DNA of 64,000 bases from Rhizophagus clarus (taxonomy: Eukaryota > Glomeromycota > Glomeromycetes > Glomerales > Glomeraceae). The DNA lies in assembly GCA_015698045.1 (NCBI GenBank), contig BLAL01000037.1:62001-126000 (forward strand), in the 5' to 3' direction. Below are positions 11,645-24,100 of the stretch, piece after piece. The first letter of the stretch is position 1; the number at the start of each line of letters is the position of its first letter. Position numbers and translations under genes: made by a program. Below the pieces are notes generated by a model that made no database searches, was not told the origin of the DNA, and saw only the letters and a program-made list of their open reading frames with translations.

Positions 11645-13433
11645 TTAATCCGATGCAAATACTTCTCTACAATATAAGACTCCCAACATTGGAGGTCCTA
11701 AAAATAATCCAAACCAGAAGAACGCATTACCCAACCATTTATTCCCTTTGATTGCAGGTAATTTACTTAGCCAAATTAAAGGAAGTTGAGACATTTGAAG
11801 AAAAAATAAATACATCCTAATTTTTTTGGATACCACAACCATGACAAGTTCATGTATTAAAGATGATAAAAAGAATGTCATAAATGCAGCGTCTCTTTTA
11901 GACAATTTATAGGATTCGATCGAAGATTGATATACATGTCGAAGTAAAAAATGATGTACGGGTTTGTTCCATTTCCTTGCAAATTCCTCCCATGTTATAC
12001 TATTCCACCAATCATCATAAAAATTACGGTCAGCAAAACTAGAATTAAAAATTAAGATTAATAAATAATGTAGAGTTTGTTGGAAAACTTTATTATTATC
12101 TTACCAAGTTAATTCTGCAAATACATTGCAAATGCACTCAAAAATAATATAAAATATTAATAAATAATTCATCATGAATGGAAAAAGCATTTGCACCATT
12201 GTATTATGAATTGAAGTTGAAACATTAGGGAGGACAGGAATTATATACGTTTCTGTGTTTACATATAGAAGAAAGAATGTTCCAAAGGTAGCCAGAATCT
12301 TTTCAAAAAGATACCAAGGACGAATTCTATATTTTTATAAAAAATATAAATAATCAACTTTAATTTGAAATGTATATCAATTTAACTTAAGATTCGCTTA
12401 CTTTTCGGTTCTTGGATATCCTAATTCATAAACTAAGGTTGGAACCAATAAGAAATCTATGTAATTTGTAAGAGTTACATTTTCCGGATAACGAATATTT
12501 CCTGTTGGACTATGAAGATAACCTTCAACCTGTTCAATTTTGTTTTTTAATTGATCCAAAATTTGTTGCTTTTCACCTTCTTCCCTTTCATCTGTTTCGT
12601 TATCGAATTTTTTTGAATCTCCAATCAAATTAGCATATTTTTCCTTCAATTCATAAAGATAAATAACATAAGTAGACAACTCGCCATTGTAAAAAGAATA
12701 AGAATGAAGTTTCATTAACATGGAAATTGTGTGGAGAACGAAGAAACCGCTTTGTACCCATGGCCAGCCTCTATTAAAAAAAAAAGTTAAATAATAATTT
12801 TATTAAAAAATTAATCAAATCTAACTTAACTTACTTAAAAAATGTCCAATAAATAGGAACAAACAAAAAGGTAACTTGAAAAATATGTTGTATTATCATT
12901 CCTGTATATCGCCATCTAATCCAACCATGTGCGATTGCTTTTTGAAGTAAAACTGCGAAAAACATTGATCCGACCATACACACATCGCTTAAAATCAATC
13001 CCAATGCATCTTGTGAAAATAATCGGAAGAATGTTAAGTCCAATAAAATCCCTGCTGATTGAAAATTCTTTACACCGGTTTGGATTATATAAAAACCCAT
13101 TGCTATCCAGAATAACGTAAAGAACCCTCGAAATGGATACTGATGCGAATCTAAAGTTTCGCGATCTAGTTGCGAGCTGCGAGGTTGAAAGGTAACAACA
13201 CGTTTTGCTATCTTTTTAGGTAATCTATTCAGCTCGTCATCATATATTAATGTAGCGGATAAGGTGGTGGTGGTGGTAATGGTACTTTTGATGGATGGAG
13301 TATGTTTTTTAACCGAAATTATATCTTCGGCCTTCAAAATAAAAAACAATTAGAAATAAAAGACTCAAAGTAGAAAGAAATAAATCATTTAAAAACTCAG
13401 ATATTTAGAATCAACCTGAGTAGTTTGCAACAT
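11645..13433 (-). CDS. ARE2: Sterol O-acyltransferase (ACAT/ARE, MBOAT family)
   Basis: Exon 1 (13416-13433) encodes MLQTTQ and joins exon 2 (starting 13331) at AEDII. The gene has five or more exons and ends at 11645 with VFASD-stop. Family motifs are clear: GWPWVQSGFFVLHTISMLMK and HSYSFYNG, RPWYLFEK, FYDDWWN (the FYxDWWN acyl-CoA motif), WEEFARKWNKPVHHFLLRHV, and SSLIHELVM with the active-site His of MBOAT enzymes. Multiple membrane helices flank these. The enzyme esterifies sterols with fatty acyl-CoA in the ER for storage in lipid droplets. The ARE-type FxRKWNKPVH context favours sterol over diacylglycerol acyltransferase. ARE1 and ARE2 are not distinguishable. Confidence 0.93.
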
Positions 13434-13956
13434 ATTCAAATTAAGTAGAACCAAGTTTGAAAAGGTATTTTATTCCTCCGATAATAAAGGATGATGTAGG
13501 AGAGTGTCAATAGGGGGTATAGTTGATGAAAAGAGTTAGAAATCCAATTGACAAAAGAAGTTACACTTTTCAAACTTTATTCCTAGAGAAGGATCGGTCA
13601 AACAATTTACCGATGTATGAAGAAAGAATAACGCATAATTTTTTTTTCGAAGGAAATCAATTTCACAATTTACGATTTAAATAAGGAAATAGGCCATATA
13701 TTAGCTAATATTTAGGGGGGTAGGAACTAGGTAGCAGGATCAAAAATCTTCTTGGGGGTGGTAAATGTCACAAGACTTAATATACATTATATGATGACGT
13801 TCATTTTTTAGTAATAATAATATAAAAAGAAATTTCCTAAATGGATGATAACAGGGAGGCTCAACTTCAAATTTTAAATGATGTAATTTCTGGCCCTCCC
13901 CTAAAAATTTTATTGATTTACACCCCACAGCATTCTAACCCTTTTGAAATAATGTA
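13434..13956. other. AT-rich upstream region of the ARE gene
   Basis: Should contain the ARE promoter. No gene is supported. Short frames here overlap the MITE that follows. Confidence 0.4.
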
Positions 13957-14285
13957 TAGTTCCGAAATTAAGCACCCTTTATTTAGAGAGAGGTGCTTAA
14001 TTTTGGGTAATATTATTTTAAATATTTAAAATTTCTATTAATGATATCTCATGATCTAATGATCGTAGAGTGGAACAATTTAGTTTGTTAGGCTCGTCTC
14101 ATCAAGGCGAATTGAATGAGCTATAAATCATAAACTTTGACCAAGTAGCTACCGAAATGTCAGCAAGGGGTGTTATTTTTGGCTAAAGGGAGTAAAACTG
14201 GGAAATAATACGTGAAATAATGCCCATTGTGGTACTATATATTGTGGGATGTTTAATTTTAGGGGGGTGCTTGATTTCAGAACTA
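13957..14285. mobile_element. Non-autonomous Tc1/mariner-like MITE, 329 bp
   Basis: Ends are inverted copies: left TAGTTCCGAAATTAAGCACC, right (reverse complement) TAGTTCTGAAATCAAGCACC, 18 of 20 matching. A TA dinucleotide flanks each side (13955-13956 and 14286-14287), as expected for Tc1/mariner target duplication. No coding capacity. Confidence 0.75.
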
Positions 14286-14555
14286 TACGGTAAGTAAAAA
14301 TTATAAAGCGCATAGCCGCATACTATATGATGTTACAATAGCAGATAGGCACATAAGGGTTTGCGCCAAAAAAAAAAAGTAAAAAAATTAAAATTGGCAA
14401 GGATCAGCAATGATCGGCAGATTTATTAAAATAATTTTATAACGTATATAACATATATATAAATCATATATTTCCTCAATTTTAAAAAGCTCCTTTTTTT
14501 GTAATTCTGTGTAATGTCATGTGATAAATGGCCGAAACTAAGAATTTTCCTTATT

Positions 14556-14594
14556 GGGTCATCACCACGGAACGGCTCCGCCGTGATGACCCAT
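14556..14594. repeat. GC-rich hairpin
   Basis: GGGTCATCAC and GTGATGACCC are perfect inverted arms around a GC-rich centre (CACGGAACGGCTCCGCC) that can itself pair. It stands out in very AT-rich DNA. It could be the core of a degraded inverted-repeat element or a structured RNA. Confidence 0.6.
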
Positions 14595-15172
14595 GAAATG
14601 ACTAAAATAAAATAAAATAAAAATTTTTTCAGTTTACAAATTTACTATAAGCTGGTTAAACATATTAAGCTAAAACTTTATATTTTAAGAACCCTATGAA
14701 AAAAATAAACATACCAAAAAAAAGTGTTACATTATATACCAAAATTTTTGAATTTAACAAAGTTTATGCCGGCGTTATAAAATGGCCAGCATTAAGAAAT
14801 TTTGGCCAGAATTATAATTTAATAATTGGCAATTTAATCAACTTTAGTGACTGATAATCTATTTTGTAGTATTGCGTATAACATTTTGTCAAAATATACA
14901 AATCATGTACTAATAAGTGAAAATATGGGATTATTAAAAGAAACAAGCATTTATAATTCTCAAGTTCGATTAGTACGAAGTGTGAGTTTTCATGTGACTA
15001 AACTTTAATTATAAAATTTTAGAAGGATCTTTTTTTTTATTTTTTTTTTCGGATATGTTTATAACTATAAATACAAATTAATTATATCTATTATTCTACC
15101 TAGGAAATATTCGTAAATATAAAAGATAATACTTTTATAACTGTAATTAGTGCAAATAAGTTCATTATTCAT

Positions 15173-18100
15173 TTATAACCATTGCATCCAAATAACCTTT
15201 ATGTGATAAAAGAATATGATTAAAGAATACAATAAGAATGTTTTAATCTTGTATAAAAAATGACACTAACCTCCATTGCAGCTAAATTTTGCGGATTGCT
15301 AGCCATTGCGATTAAGTCTAATAACGAATTGCTAACGGCCCTCTGATGTACTTGTAATTGCTAAATTTTTTACATGTACAAAAAAATATTAGTAATTGAT
15401 TTACTAAATACTGTTAAAAGGTTTTTACATACTTTGTCTAACAATTTTTCTCGATCTGATTCTAGACACGCAATAATCTTTGCTTTGTGAACAATTTGTT
15501 CCACGTTTAATTTGACTCTCTCTCGAAGTTGTTGTTCGCTGATCATCCTTTGACACATATAGTGCCAGGTTATCAACTCATCACGAATAAATACTCCAAG
15601 ATACTGACCCATATCGAACTGAAAAATATTAAACAAATATTAACGTAATTTAAAGGGGATAAAAAACTCATTAAAGACATACCTCCGGTTCGATTAGACA
15701 ACGAGCAATGGACATCATAGCTATAAAGTATATTAATGTAAATCGTTTCATTCTTTATTAAATACTATAATTATAATTGTAATCGTAACATACCTGAAAT
15801 AAAAACTCCTTCAATTCCAATTTGTGTCATAAAATGTTGGATACTTCGAGTAAATCTGAATGGGACAGCTTCGGCATTGAATAACAAGGGTTGGTGCGGA
15901 TTAAATGCTAAATTTGAACAAAATATTTTGAGATTATGAATATCATAAAAGACATAACTACATATGAAAAAAATATGTGTGCATACTTGGAAGTAACTCC
16001 GAAGTCCAAATATTTCCTGTATTTCGTGAAATCATAAATTTATGTGGATGTCTTTGGCCGATGCACAATGCGTATGTCATAAATGATACCGCCGCCATCT
16101 GATTGGTAAATTGTTTACGTATCGTCCAAAGATCTTCATGAGATTTCATGGTTTTATACATGAACTGAAAAAAAAAATTAATAATTATATACAACAAAAT
16201 TTGAAACAAGTATTTTCGGCAATATAACAAACCTTTGTTAACGTATCGTTTGGGATATACTTTGTAGAGATTTGCTCGGCGATCTCGACTCTTAAATTAT
16301 ACAAATCCTTTCTCTAAATTTTTTGAAACTAAATTAAATAAAATTCGAATTAAAAATTAAAAGATGAATGAAAAACTAAAAAATTACCACTATAAGATGA
16401 GATAAGTTATTTTTCATTTTCTTATTGTAATATATAATTGGATCATCCTTTGATATTCCAGTATTATCGCAATGATCTTCATAAATATCTTGAAGTGAAC
16501 AATATGAAGAATCATCTTGTATGATCCGAATTTGAGGGGCTAGTGGGATGATTAATGGAAGATGGAAGGAAAGATTGCGCTTGCGGCTCTCCTTACGACG
16601 TTCTAACACACTAGAATTTAATCGAATTTTGTTAATTCTAACTTCTTAAAATATAATAGTATTATTAATAGATATACCTATTAAGTATTCTAAAAAGTTG
16701 TATTATTCGTTCTTCACGGCGGCTATGTCTTACTGAAGGATGTTGGACAGCAAATGGGTGAAGACTTCCATCATGCCCTCGAATTGTAATCCTTCGGTAG
16801 CAAAACCCATGAGCTCTAACGACTTCAACGTCTGGTAAAAATCGATCAATTCGTACAAAATCTGCATTGTTGTCTTTGAGCTAAAACAAAAAAAAAAACT
16901 CTTATTTGCAAGTCCTAATACAATAAATATTCAAAACTTAATTTAACCAACCAATAGATATTGTCCAGGTATTTCGACTTCTTCAAATTTTTGATGTTGA
17001 AACTCAACAAGATAGGTGCTGAAATGTTCTAAATGCTGCTTTCGAGGTTTACCATCCAATACAATTTCAAAACGATCTCTCCACTTACGAAGGGTCTCAA
17101 CATAAGTCGCCAAGTTTGGCTTCCGGATAATAAAGTCCTCTTCAAATGCTGTCTATCCACAGGGCAAAATTAAACTAATTTTAATAAAAATAATCAAATA
17201 ATCTTACTAGTAAAACAATTAAAGAATAAACGTTATTACATTACCTTAATTGGTCCTGCGTACAAATTATCTGCAAAACGTTTTATATTAGCTTCCATTA
17301 TTGTGGATAATAATCCATTATCATTAGGATTGTTCAATCGTGTAATTAGTTGCTATGTAAATGATAAAGAAGTAATTTGTTTAAACAATAACATGATCAA
17401 GTAAAAAAAAAAAAAAAGTTTTTTATTTATTTATTTATTTTTTTTTTTTAATTTACCTGTACACCATCATTTAAAAGTGTAACTATCAACCTATAAATAT
17501 CTTCGTCGGATGATGGTTTAAGACGCTGCTGGATCTGATCAACCATGGTTTCCATTGAAAGAGCTAACAATGGAAATGCCGTTTTCAATATAGACATTAT
17601 ATCTTCTACATGCTCCCATGGTTGCTTGGGAAGTTGTTGTTGAGCTCCCACTGGGTTTATGGTTTGCAGTGTATGCATAGCTGGATTAATTCCTGGAGCT
17701 GGCGTCATTGGTGACCTTCCAGCTTCCACATTCGCTGAAGGTGTTGTAGTTACATGTCCTTGCAAAACTATGTTAGGTGTTGTAGGGATATTATTTGCTA
17801 TACCATTGGTTGGTGTTGAAGCTGATGGTGTACTCGGAATCGTGGCAGGAGTCATTCCGCTAGAAACTGCGTTCATGCCCTGAATATTTTGTATCGATTG
17901 TACAGGAACGTTAGGAGATGATGTCGGCATATTCATGCCATTATTGATACCTTGCATTGCTGGGCTTTGTGGTGGTTGAGGCGGTACAGGACTTGATTGA
18001 TTACCAAAGTTTATCGAATGAGTATTCATTTGAGAAGGACTTCTCTGAGCAGGGCTAGGGCTTGCTTGACTCTGAGTTGCCTGCACTTTCCGGTGAATAT

Positions 18101-21100
18101 TTCCATTAGATTTAATTAATCCTTCGGCGTTTGTCGTTGAAGTAGGTACAGGTGTTGGGGTTGCCGGTGTGTTGACAGCAGAAGGTATATGTCCAGTACG
18201 AGCTGCTGCCTGCTGTTGTGCAATAGCAGCTTGCTTTTTGATTAACATGTATTCTTCTCTTGCTGTTCTCAAATGATAATGCAGTGCCTATTTTTATTAA
18301 AAAAAATTTAAGTAATGTATTTTAATAAAGCAAAACACTGTTATAAACTGATAATACCTGTGGATACTGTTTTGCAATCTTCATAAGAATAATTCGAGCA
18401 TGTTTGGCTTCTTTATGCATCAAACAAATTATAAGTTGTGGTATAAACGTTATCCAATACCATACTGGAACATCGCTCTTGCTATTATATATTTCAAACA
18501 CTCGTGATATATGGCTCTGAGGGTCCTCAAGAGATAAAAGCCACAAAATACGGATAAGTAACTTTCTTGATTTTGCATTATTATATAAACCTGCAGCTTG
18601 CAAATAACAACTCAAGGCATTAGCAGCTAAAGTAGTATCACCAGGATCTTCTTTAAACTTGCGATCATTATAGTATCCCCAGGCTGCCCAGGCTTTAGGA
18701 AGACGCATTTCTACCTGAACGGCTCGAGAAAAGCTATCATTAGCTTCTGGATTTCTACCTAATTTCGCTAATATCATTCCACGTAAAGTATGAAATTCAG
18801 CTTTTTGTTGAGGACCAAAATAATTTAAGTTCGTATTATTTATAACATCTAAAGCTGCAGACACTTCCCCTGGATTTTGATAATGACATTTAGTTTGTTC
18901 TCTTAATTTTAAGAATGCCTCTTGAATTTCAATATTAGGCAATGAATATATGTGCTGTAAGAAATTTACACATACATCAGACAAATGATGCTTTCTTGCT
19001 ACGTGGGCAAAACGATTTATTGTCCATGCAGTTTCATGATGACCACGAAACGGGTAATTTGTTGGAGCCATCGTATTATTGTTAGGCTGTAACTGAAATT
19101 GAGCAAACGACTTATTTATGACCGCAAATACATGTCTTCGCCATGCTACAATATCACTCCATATATTAATATCATCCCACATGTTAGGTAGTCGTTCTCT
19201 CCAACTTTGTAATACAGTTTTTAATTCACTAGCTTTAGTGTCTGCATTTTGGTTATTTATGCTGGCTAAAGTTGAAAACATTTTTGTAGCCTCATCAAAT
19301 TCTACTAATATTTGGAAAGTATGTAATAATGAAATATGGCTATGAGATACCACATTAGGTAATGTATGCCATTTATGTAATATTGATTGATGTGCTTCTC
19401 CAGATAACTTTTTATATTCTTCTAAATTGTTGCCATTGAGCGATTTCATTAAAGAAATAAATGCTTCAAACACTTTAGCACGCGGTGAAGAGGAATCTGA
19501 CATTAACATATTAGCTTGTTCGGTTAAATCTTTTTCGATTGTCCAATCCGTTAAGCGGAAAGAACATTCAATCATTAAATCAGTATTATTCTCATTCTTT
19601 GCAAAGTCGGTTAGAATGTCCCATTGTTGTAACTTCTGCGCACAGACTATCCAACGATCTTCCCATAATAAATATTCTGGCTCAGTGCATTGTGAGCCTG
19701 ATGATTTAACTTTATTCTGTGCATTTTCATAAATTATTTGTGCCTGTACCCAATTTCCACTTTGCTCGGCCGAAATTGCAGAATTTGTTTCAACATATCT
19801 TCCACGTCTCCTCCATAACCCATAATACATGTCATCTTCGGACAAAGAAGAATATAAATCTGCTAGAGCATCTAAAGTACTATCTTTATATTTCTCATCA
19901 TCTTTATCGCCATCATTCACAGTACGTTGAAGCATTTCCATGGAAATATGCCATGCATCATGAGACTTCCCAAGATATTTTATTAAATGCGGAGGCAATT
20001 TAATAACGTGTGCACAACGAGATATACCGTCTAATAAGGCTTGTATACAATTGGGTCTCGCATCAACCTGCAATGAATGATAATCTTTTGATAAGAGCGA
20101 TACTAAACTATCGGTTAATTCTTGTCTATCCTTATTCGATATGGCAGACCAACATAATGGAAATAGGTCAACCCAAATTTTGTAAGCAACATTATCGTCT
20201 AAACGATGAAGTTGTTTTAAAGGTGATGATAAATCGCTAACACGTAATTTTTTCATGTCACGTAAGAATTCTTGACGACTTAAAATAAATTCTTTCAATT
20301 CTTCATTTACATTCGTTTGATGATATGTGATATTAGAAACCCCAACTGTAGTAATTGCTTTTGTTTGTAAACAATGAACCGGTGGCTGGATCTTTTTCTT
20401 GGAAGAAATTGACCCAATCAATAAATCTAAAGCTTGATGAATCCAGAAATAATTAACAAGATATTCCCAACTTTGTACAGCTATTATGTAGGTGAGGCGC
20501 GTTGGTAAGAGTTTAGGCCTACTGTGGTCAAATATATCCATGAACCGATTACGTAATTTAGGATTCCCATAACGTGTTCCCATCAGAAATGCTTGTTCTA
20601 ATCTTACTGTTAATTCAGATCGAGCAAATGAAGGATTACTATATATATCAACGACTAGATTTAGATAATCCTCGATTAAAGTTTTGTCTTCTAGAGATTC
20701 ATAACATAACATCTTTAGTAGTATTCTACCCTGTTCCTCCATAGTTGGATATGGTTCAACTTTATCGGTTATCCATTGTTTTGCCATTTCGAAAATGGAG
20801 CGTGAAAGCTCAATGTCTTTTGACTTTTCAATTAAGTGTAAGAGAGATGTAAGAAAAGTTTGTCTTGATTCAGTGAGCTCTGAAATTCGAGAATTCACTA
20901 ATTGTAATGACATAATCAAAATATTGACAGGTGAGTCCGGATTTTGCCCATTATTATTAGTAATATTACTTCCACTAGAAGTAGTACTCTGTATTGAATC
21001 ATTTGCAAGTTTTTGAACAACTTGGATAATTCCAGGTAAGAAATTATCAATATTTTTTGGCGTTGAATACCCAACAGCTTTCAATAACATCATCACACTG

Positions 21101-24100
21101 TATAAATTATTCAAATTTTGAAGTCCATCTTGTATTGTTGTGTGAACCATTTTAATAAAGTTATCAATGTCTGTTTCTTGTTTTATTACAGGTTGCGGCT
21201 CAGGTGACGAATCGACTTGTTCAACTGGGAACATACTTGCATATACTTTATAGATTTTAACTAGTACTGGATGAAGACATTTATGAATGCGTGAATTGTT
21301 GCTTTTAATACTACGTTCAAGTAATTCTCTTAAGTTGTCAATATTTGTGATACACCAATCGGTCTGTTTCCGATCCAAAATTACATCAATAACGTCCAAA
21401 CTATTACAAATGCTATCAAGGGTATTATCTGTAACGTCTGCTTTAAGAGTTCGATCAAAAATATTCAATTTCACATTAACTTCTGGCCAGAATTCTGGTT
21501 GCAAAAACTCTTTTATTAAATCAAGAGCCCTTCGAGCTAACCCGATTTTAATGACTGACTCACTAGAAGTACACACAAATCGAACAAGATAGTTGACAAC
21601 GTTCTCTCTCAAACCGAGATTTAAAATGTATCTTGAATTTTGGTCTGATATGACTCCACGTAATTCTCCACTATGCTCCATTAATTGTCTTTTACGCGGA
21701 GAAAACTCTGTTTCAGCTTCAAATCTTCGTTTTTCAGGTGTTGTTGCAATAGGAGTTGAAGCAGCGCTATTAGTATAATGATCTTGTGAACGATATTCTG
21801 ATATTCTACGTCTTTCCCATTTCAGAATCAATTCAGAAAGATCTATTGTTAAGAGTCGAGTTTCTGCGGTTGCACTCTGAAGTAATCCTAATCGTGTTAA
21901 AGTATTCGCTATTTGCGGCATAAAATGCTCCCGATACTCATAAAATAAATCTGGATGACGTACAAGCATTTGATAAACATTAACTAATTGGGAAACACTG
22001 TGACCGTCCTCCAAAAGAACTTTCTTAGTATAGTGGATCCAAGTAGGAGGAGGTGATTTCTTGTTTTTATCTTTCTTTTCATCGATTGGCGGTGGCGGAA
22101 TTCTATACCTTGGAACAACTGGCGCGAGAATATCCAATGCTTGCTTTACCAATGTCCTTGCCTCTGGTTGGTGTGCACGCAACAGTGCAGCATAGGATTG
22201 GTACGTTATTTTGAAACTTATAGAATCAAATTCAGCACAAATATGAGCCAAAAAAACAAAAGCGGCTTGTTTTGCTGTAATGTCATCAACTTTCGACCAA
22301 TTCCAACCAAATTTTGCAAGATAACTTCTTGTAGTTATAATATGTGGAACTTTTTGCACAAGAAGGGTTGAAAATTGAAGTACTTCAATACGTAACGAAT
22401 CTTCAATCTCATCATGTGTATCAGCCAAGTAATGCCACAAATTTTGTATTTTGTCCATCTGTTTAGTTCCAATAATTTGTTCATATTGTCCTTTGTGAAA
22501 GGCATATAAAAGCATTGGAGTAATAATTATTCTTAACGATTGTTTCTTACTACATTGTGACATGAATGGATCATCAAATGTATCCAAAAATTTATCCAGA
22601 ATGATTCTTTTTTGTTCAGCAGTATATTTCATTGCAACTTCCTCTTGGTAAAACTTTTTCAAAAATGTATAGTCGATTAAACTACCATGAGAGAAGATGG
22701 CAACCAGATCAAATAAAAGTACGTAATCATCTGGTTTTTCTTTTAAATAACTAATAAAAATCTCAACTAAATACTTAGATTCGCGGGTTTGTGCTAAACT
22801 TAGAGTGTCTTCATTTTTTAATCGCTCTAAACGACCTTGATCATTCCAAGCAAGCTTTAAACAATTCAAAATAGTTTCAGAAGAAGGCTCAATTAACCAC
22901 TTTGGATGATACTTTACTATTTTACGAATAATCAAAATTCTTTGAAATTTAGCCTCGTCTGAATTACTTTGATCTAAATTATTTTGATCTTGGATACTTG
23001 AGGTCCTATTTATTAACTTAACGGGATCAGCCATTATGTCTTGTCGAAGTTTAGCTGCCTCTTCTGCTCCAAGTAAGTTAACAAATAATCTACTATATTT
23101 TCTATCACCGATTTTGTCATAAAAATACTCAATTGCTTCCGATGAATATCTATTCAAAAATTTAATAAGAGGTAACCTAAAAGGACTAGATTTTGAGCGA
23201 CGCAATTGTTCTTCCAAATTTAAAACAATAGGGACCAAATCTCCCAAAAAAATATGAGCGGCTGCTGGTAAAAGATGAAATACATTCAGAATAGCGACAA
23301 TTATCCTAATAGATTCAACTTCTATTAAAGGTTTCCCAGCAGCATCCTGTAAGACACTAGGTTCCGCCCATTGAATAAGGTGATCGAGAAGCTTTTTACC
23401 AATTTCAACTTTAAAATAATTAGTAAGCAATTCCAGGAGCCTAGCTAGACCATCAAGTCCTTGAACGGTCAATTTTTTGTGATCGGATAAATTTACTAAA
23501 ATAGGTCTTAGACCTGCTTGGAGCAAATCTTTTGGCAATTTATGCTGTTGTTGAAGAACTTGTTGAAGTCCTTTATTTGCTACATCAACAACTTCAGGTG
23601 CTCTCGAATACAATGACTTAAAAAAAACTGTTGTAATTCGGGATCGAGTATTAACAGCAGTATTCTGTGGAAAAGTTTCTGAGCGTGCCATGGCTTTTGA
23701 TAATAATTTGATACAGACGATCCGTAAGTTTATCGCAGACGCCGAATTTTTGAATTGTGTAGTTCTACTAACCAAATTTTGATCTTCGGCGTCAGCTAAC
23801 TGAAGGGCTTCGTTAAGTAACCTTACTAGTTCTTCGTTCTGATGAAAATCTAAAAACGGAGGATCCAATGATAGACAAAATGTAATAGCATCGATATGCC
23901 CGATTTGCATCGAAGGTGGAAGAGCTCGAAGTGGTTTTCCAAAAATAGGATTAAGCAATTCATCTCTCGCTTTAGAAAGTAAAACGGTAACATCTTTCTT
24001 CGTTAATTCAGCCAAAAGATAAAATGCTGTTTGTACAGTCTCTCTAACTGTAGCGTTTGCGTTTGAAAGCTCGGAAACTAAGAGAGTAATAAGCCTGTCA

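Noticed and set aside
15173-16230. Active PI3K-like kinase domain
   Set aside because: The catalytic and metal-binding residues (DRHxxN, DFG) are absent; the sequence matches the TRA1/TRRAP pseudokinase.
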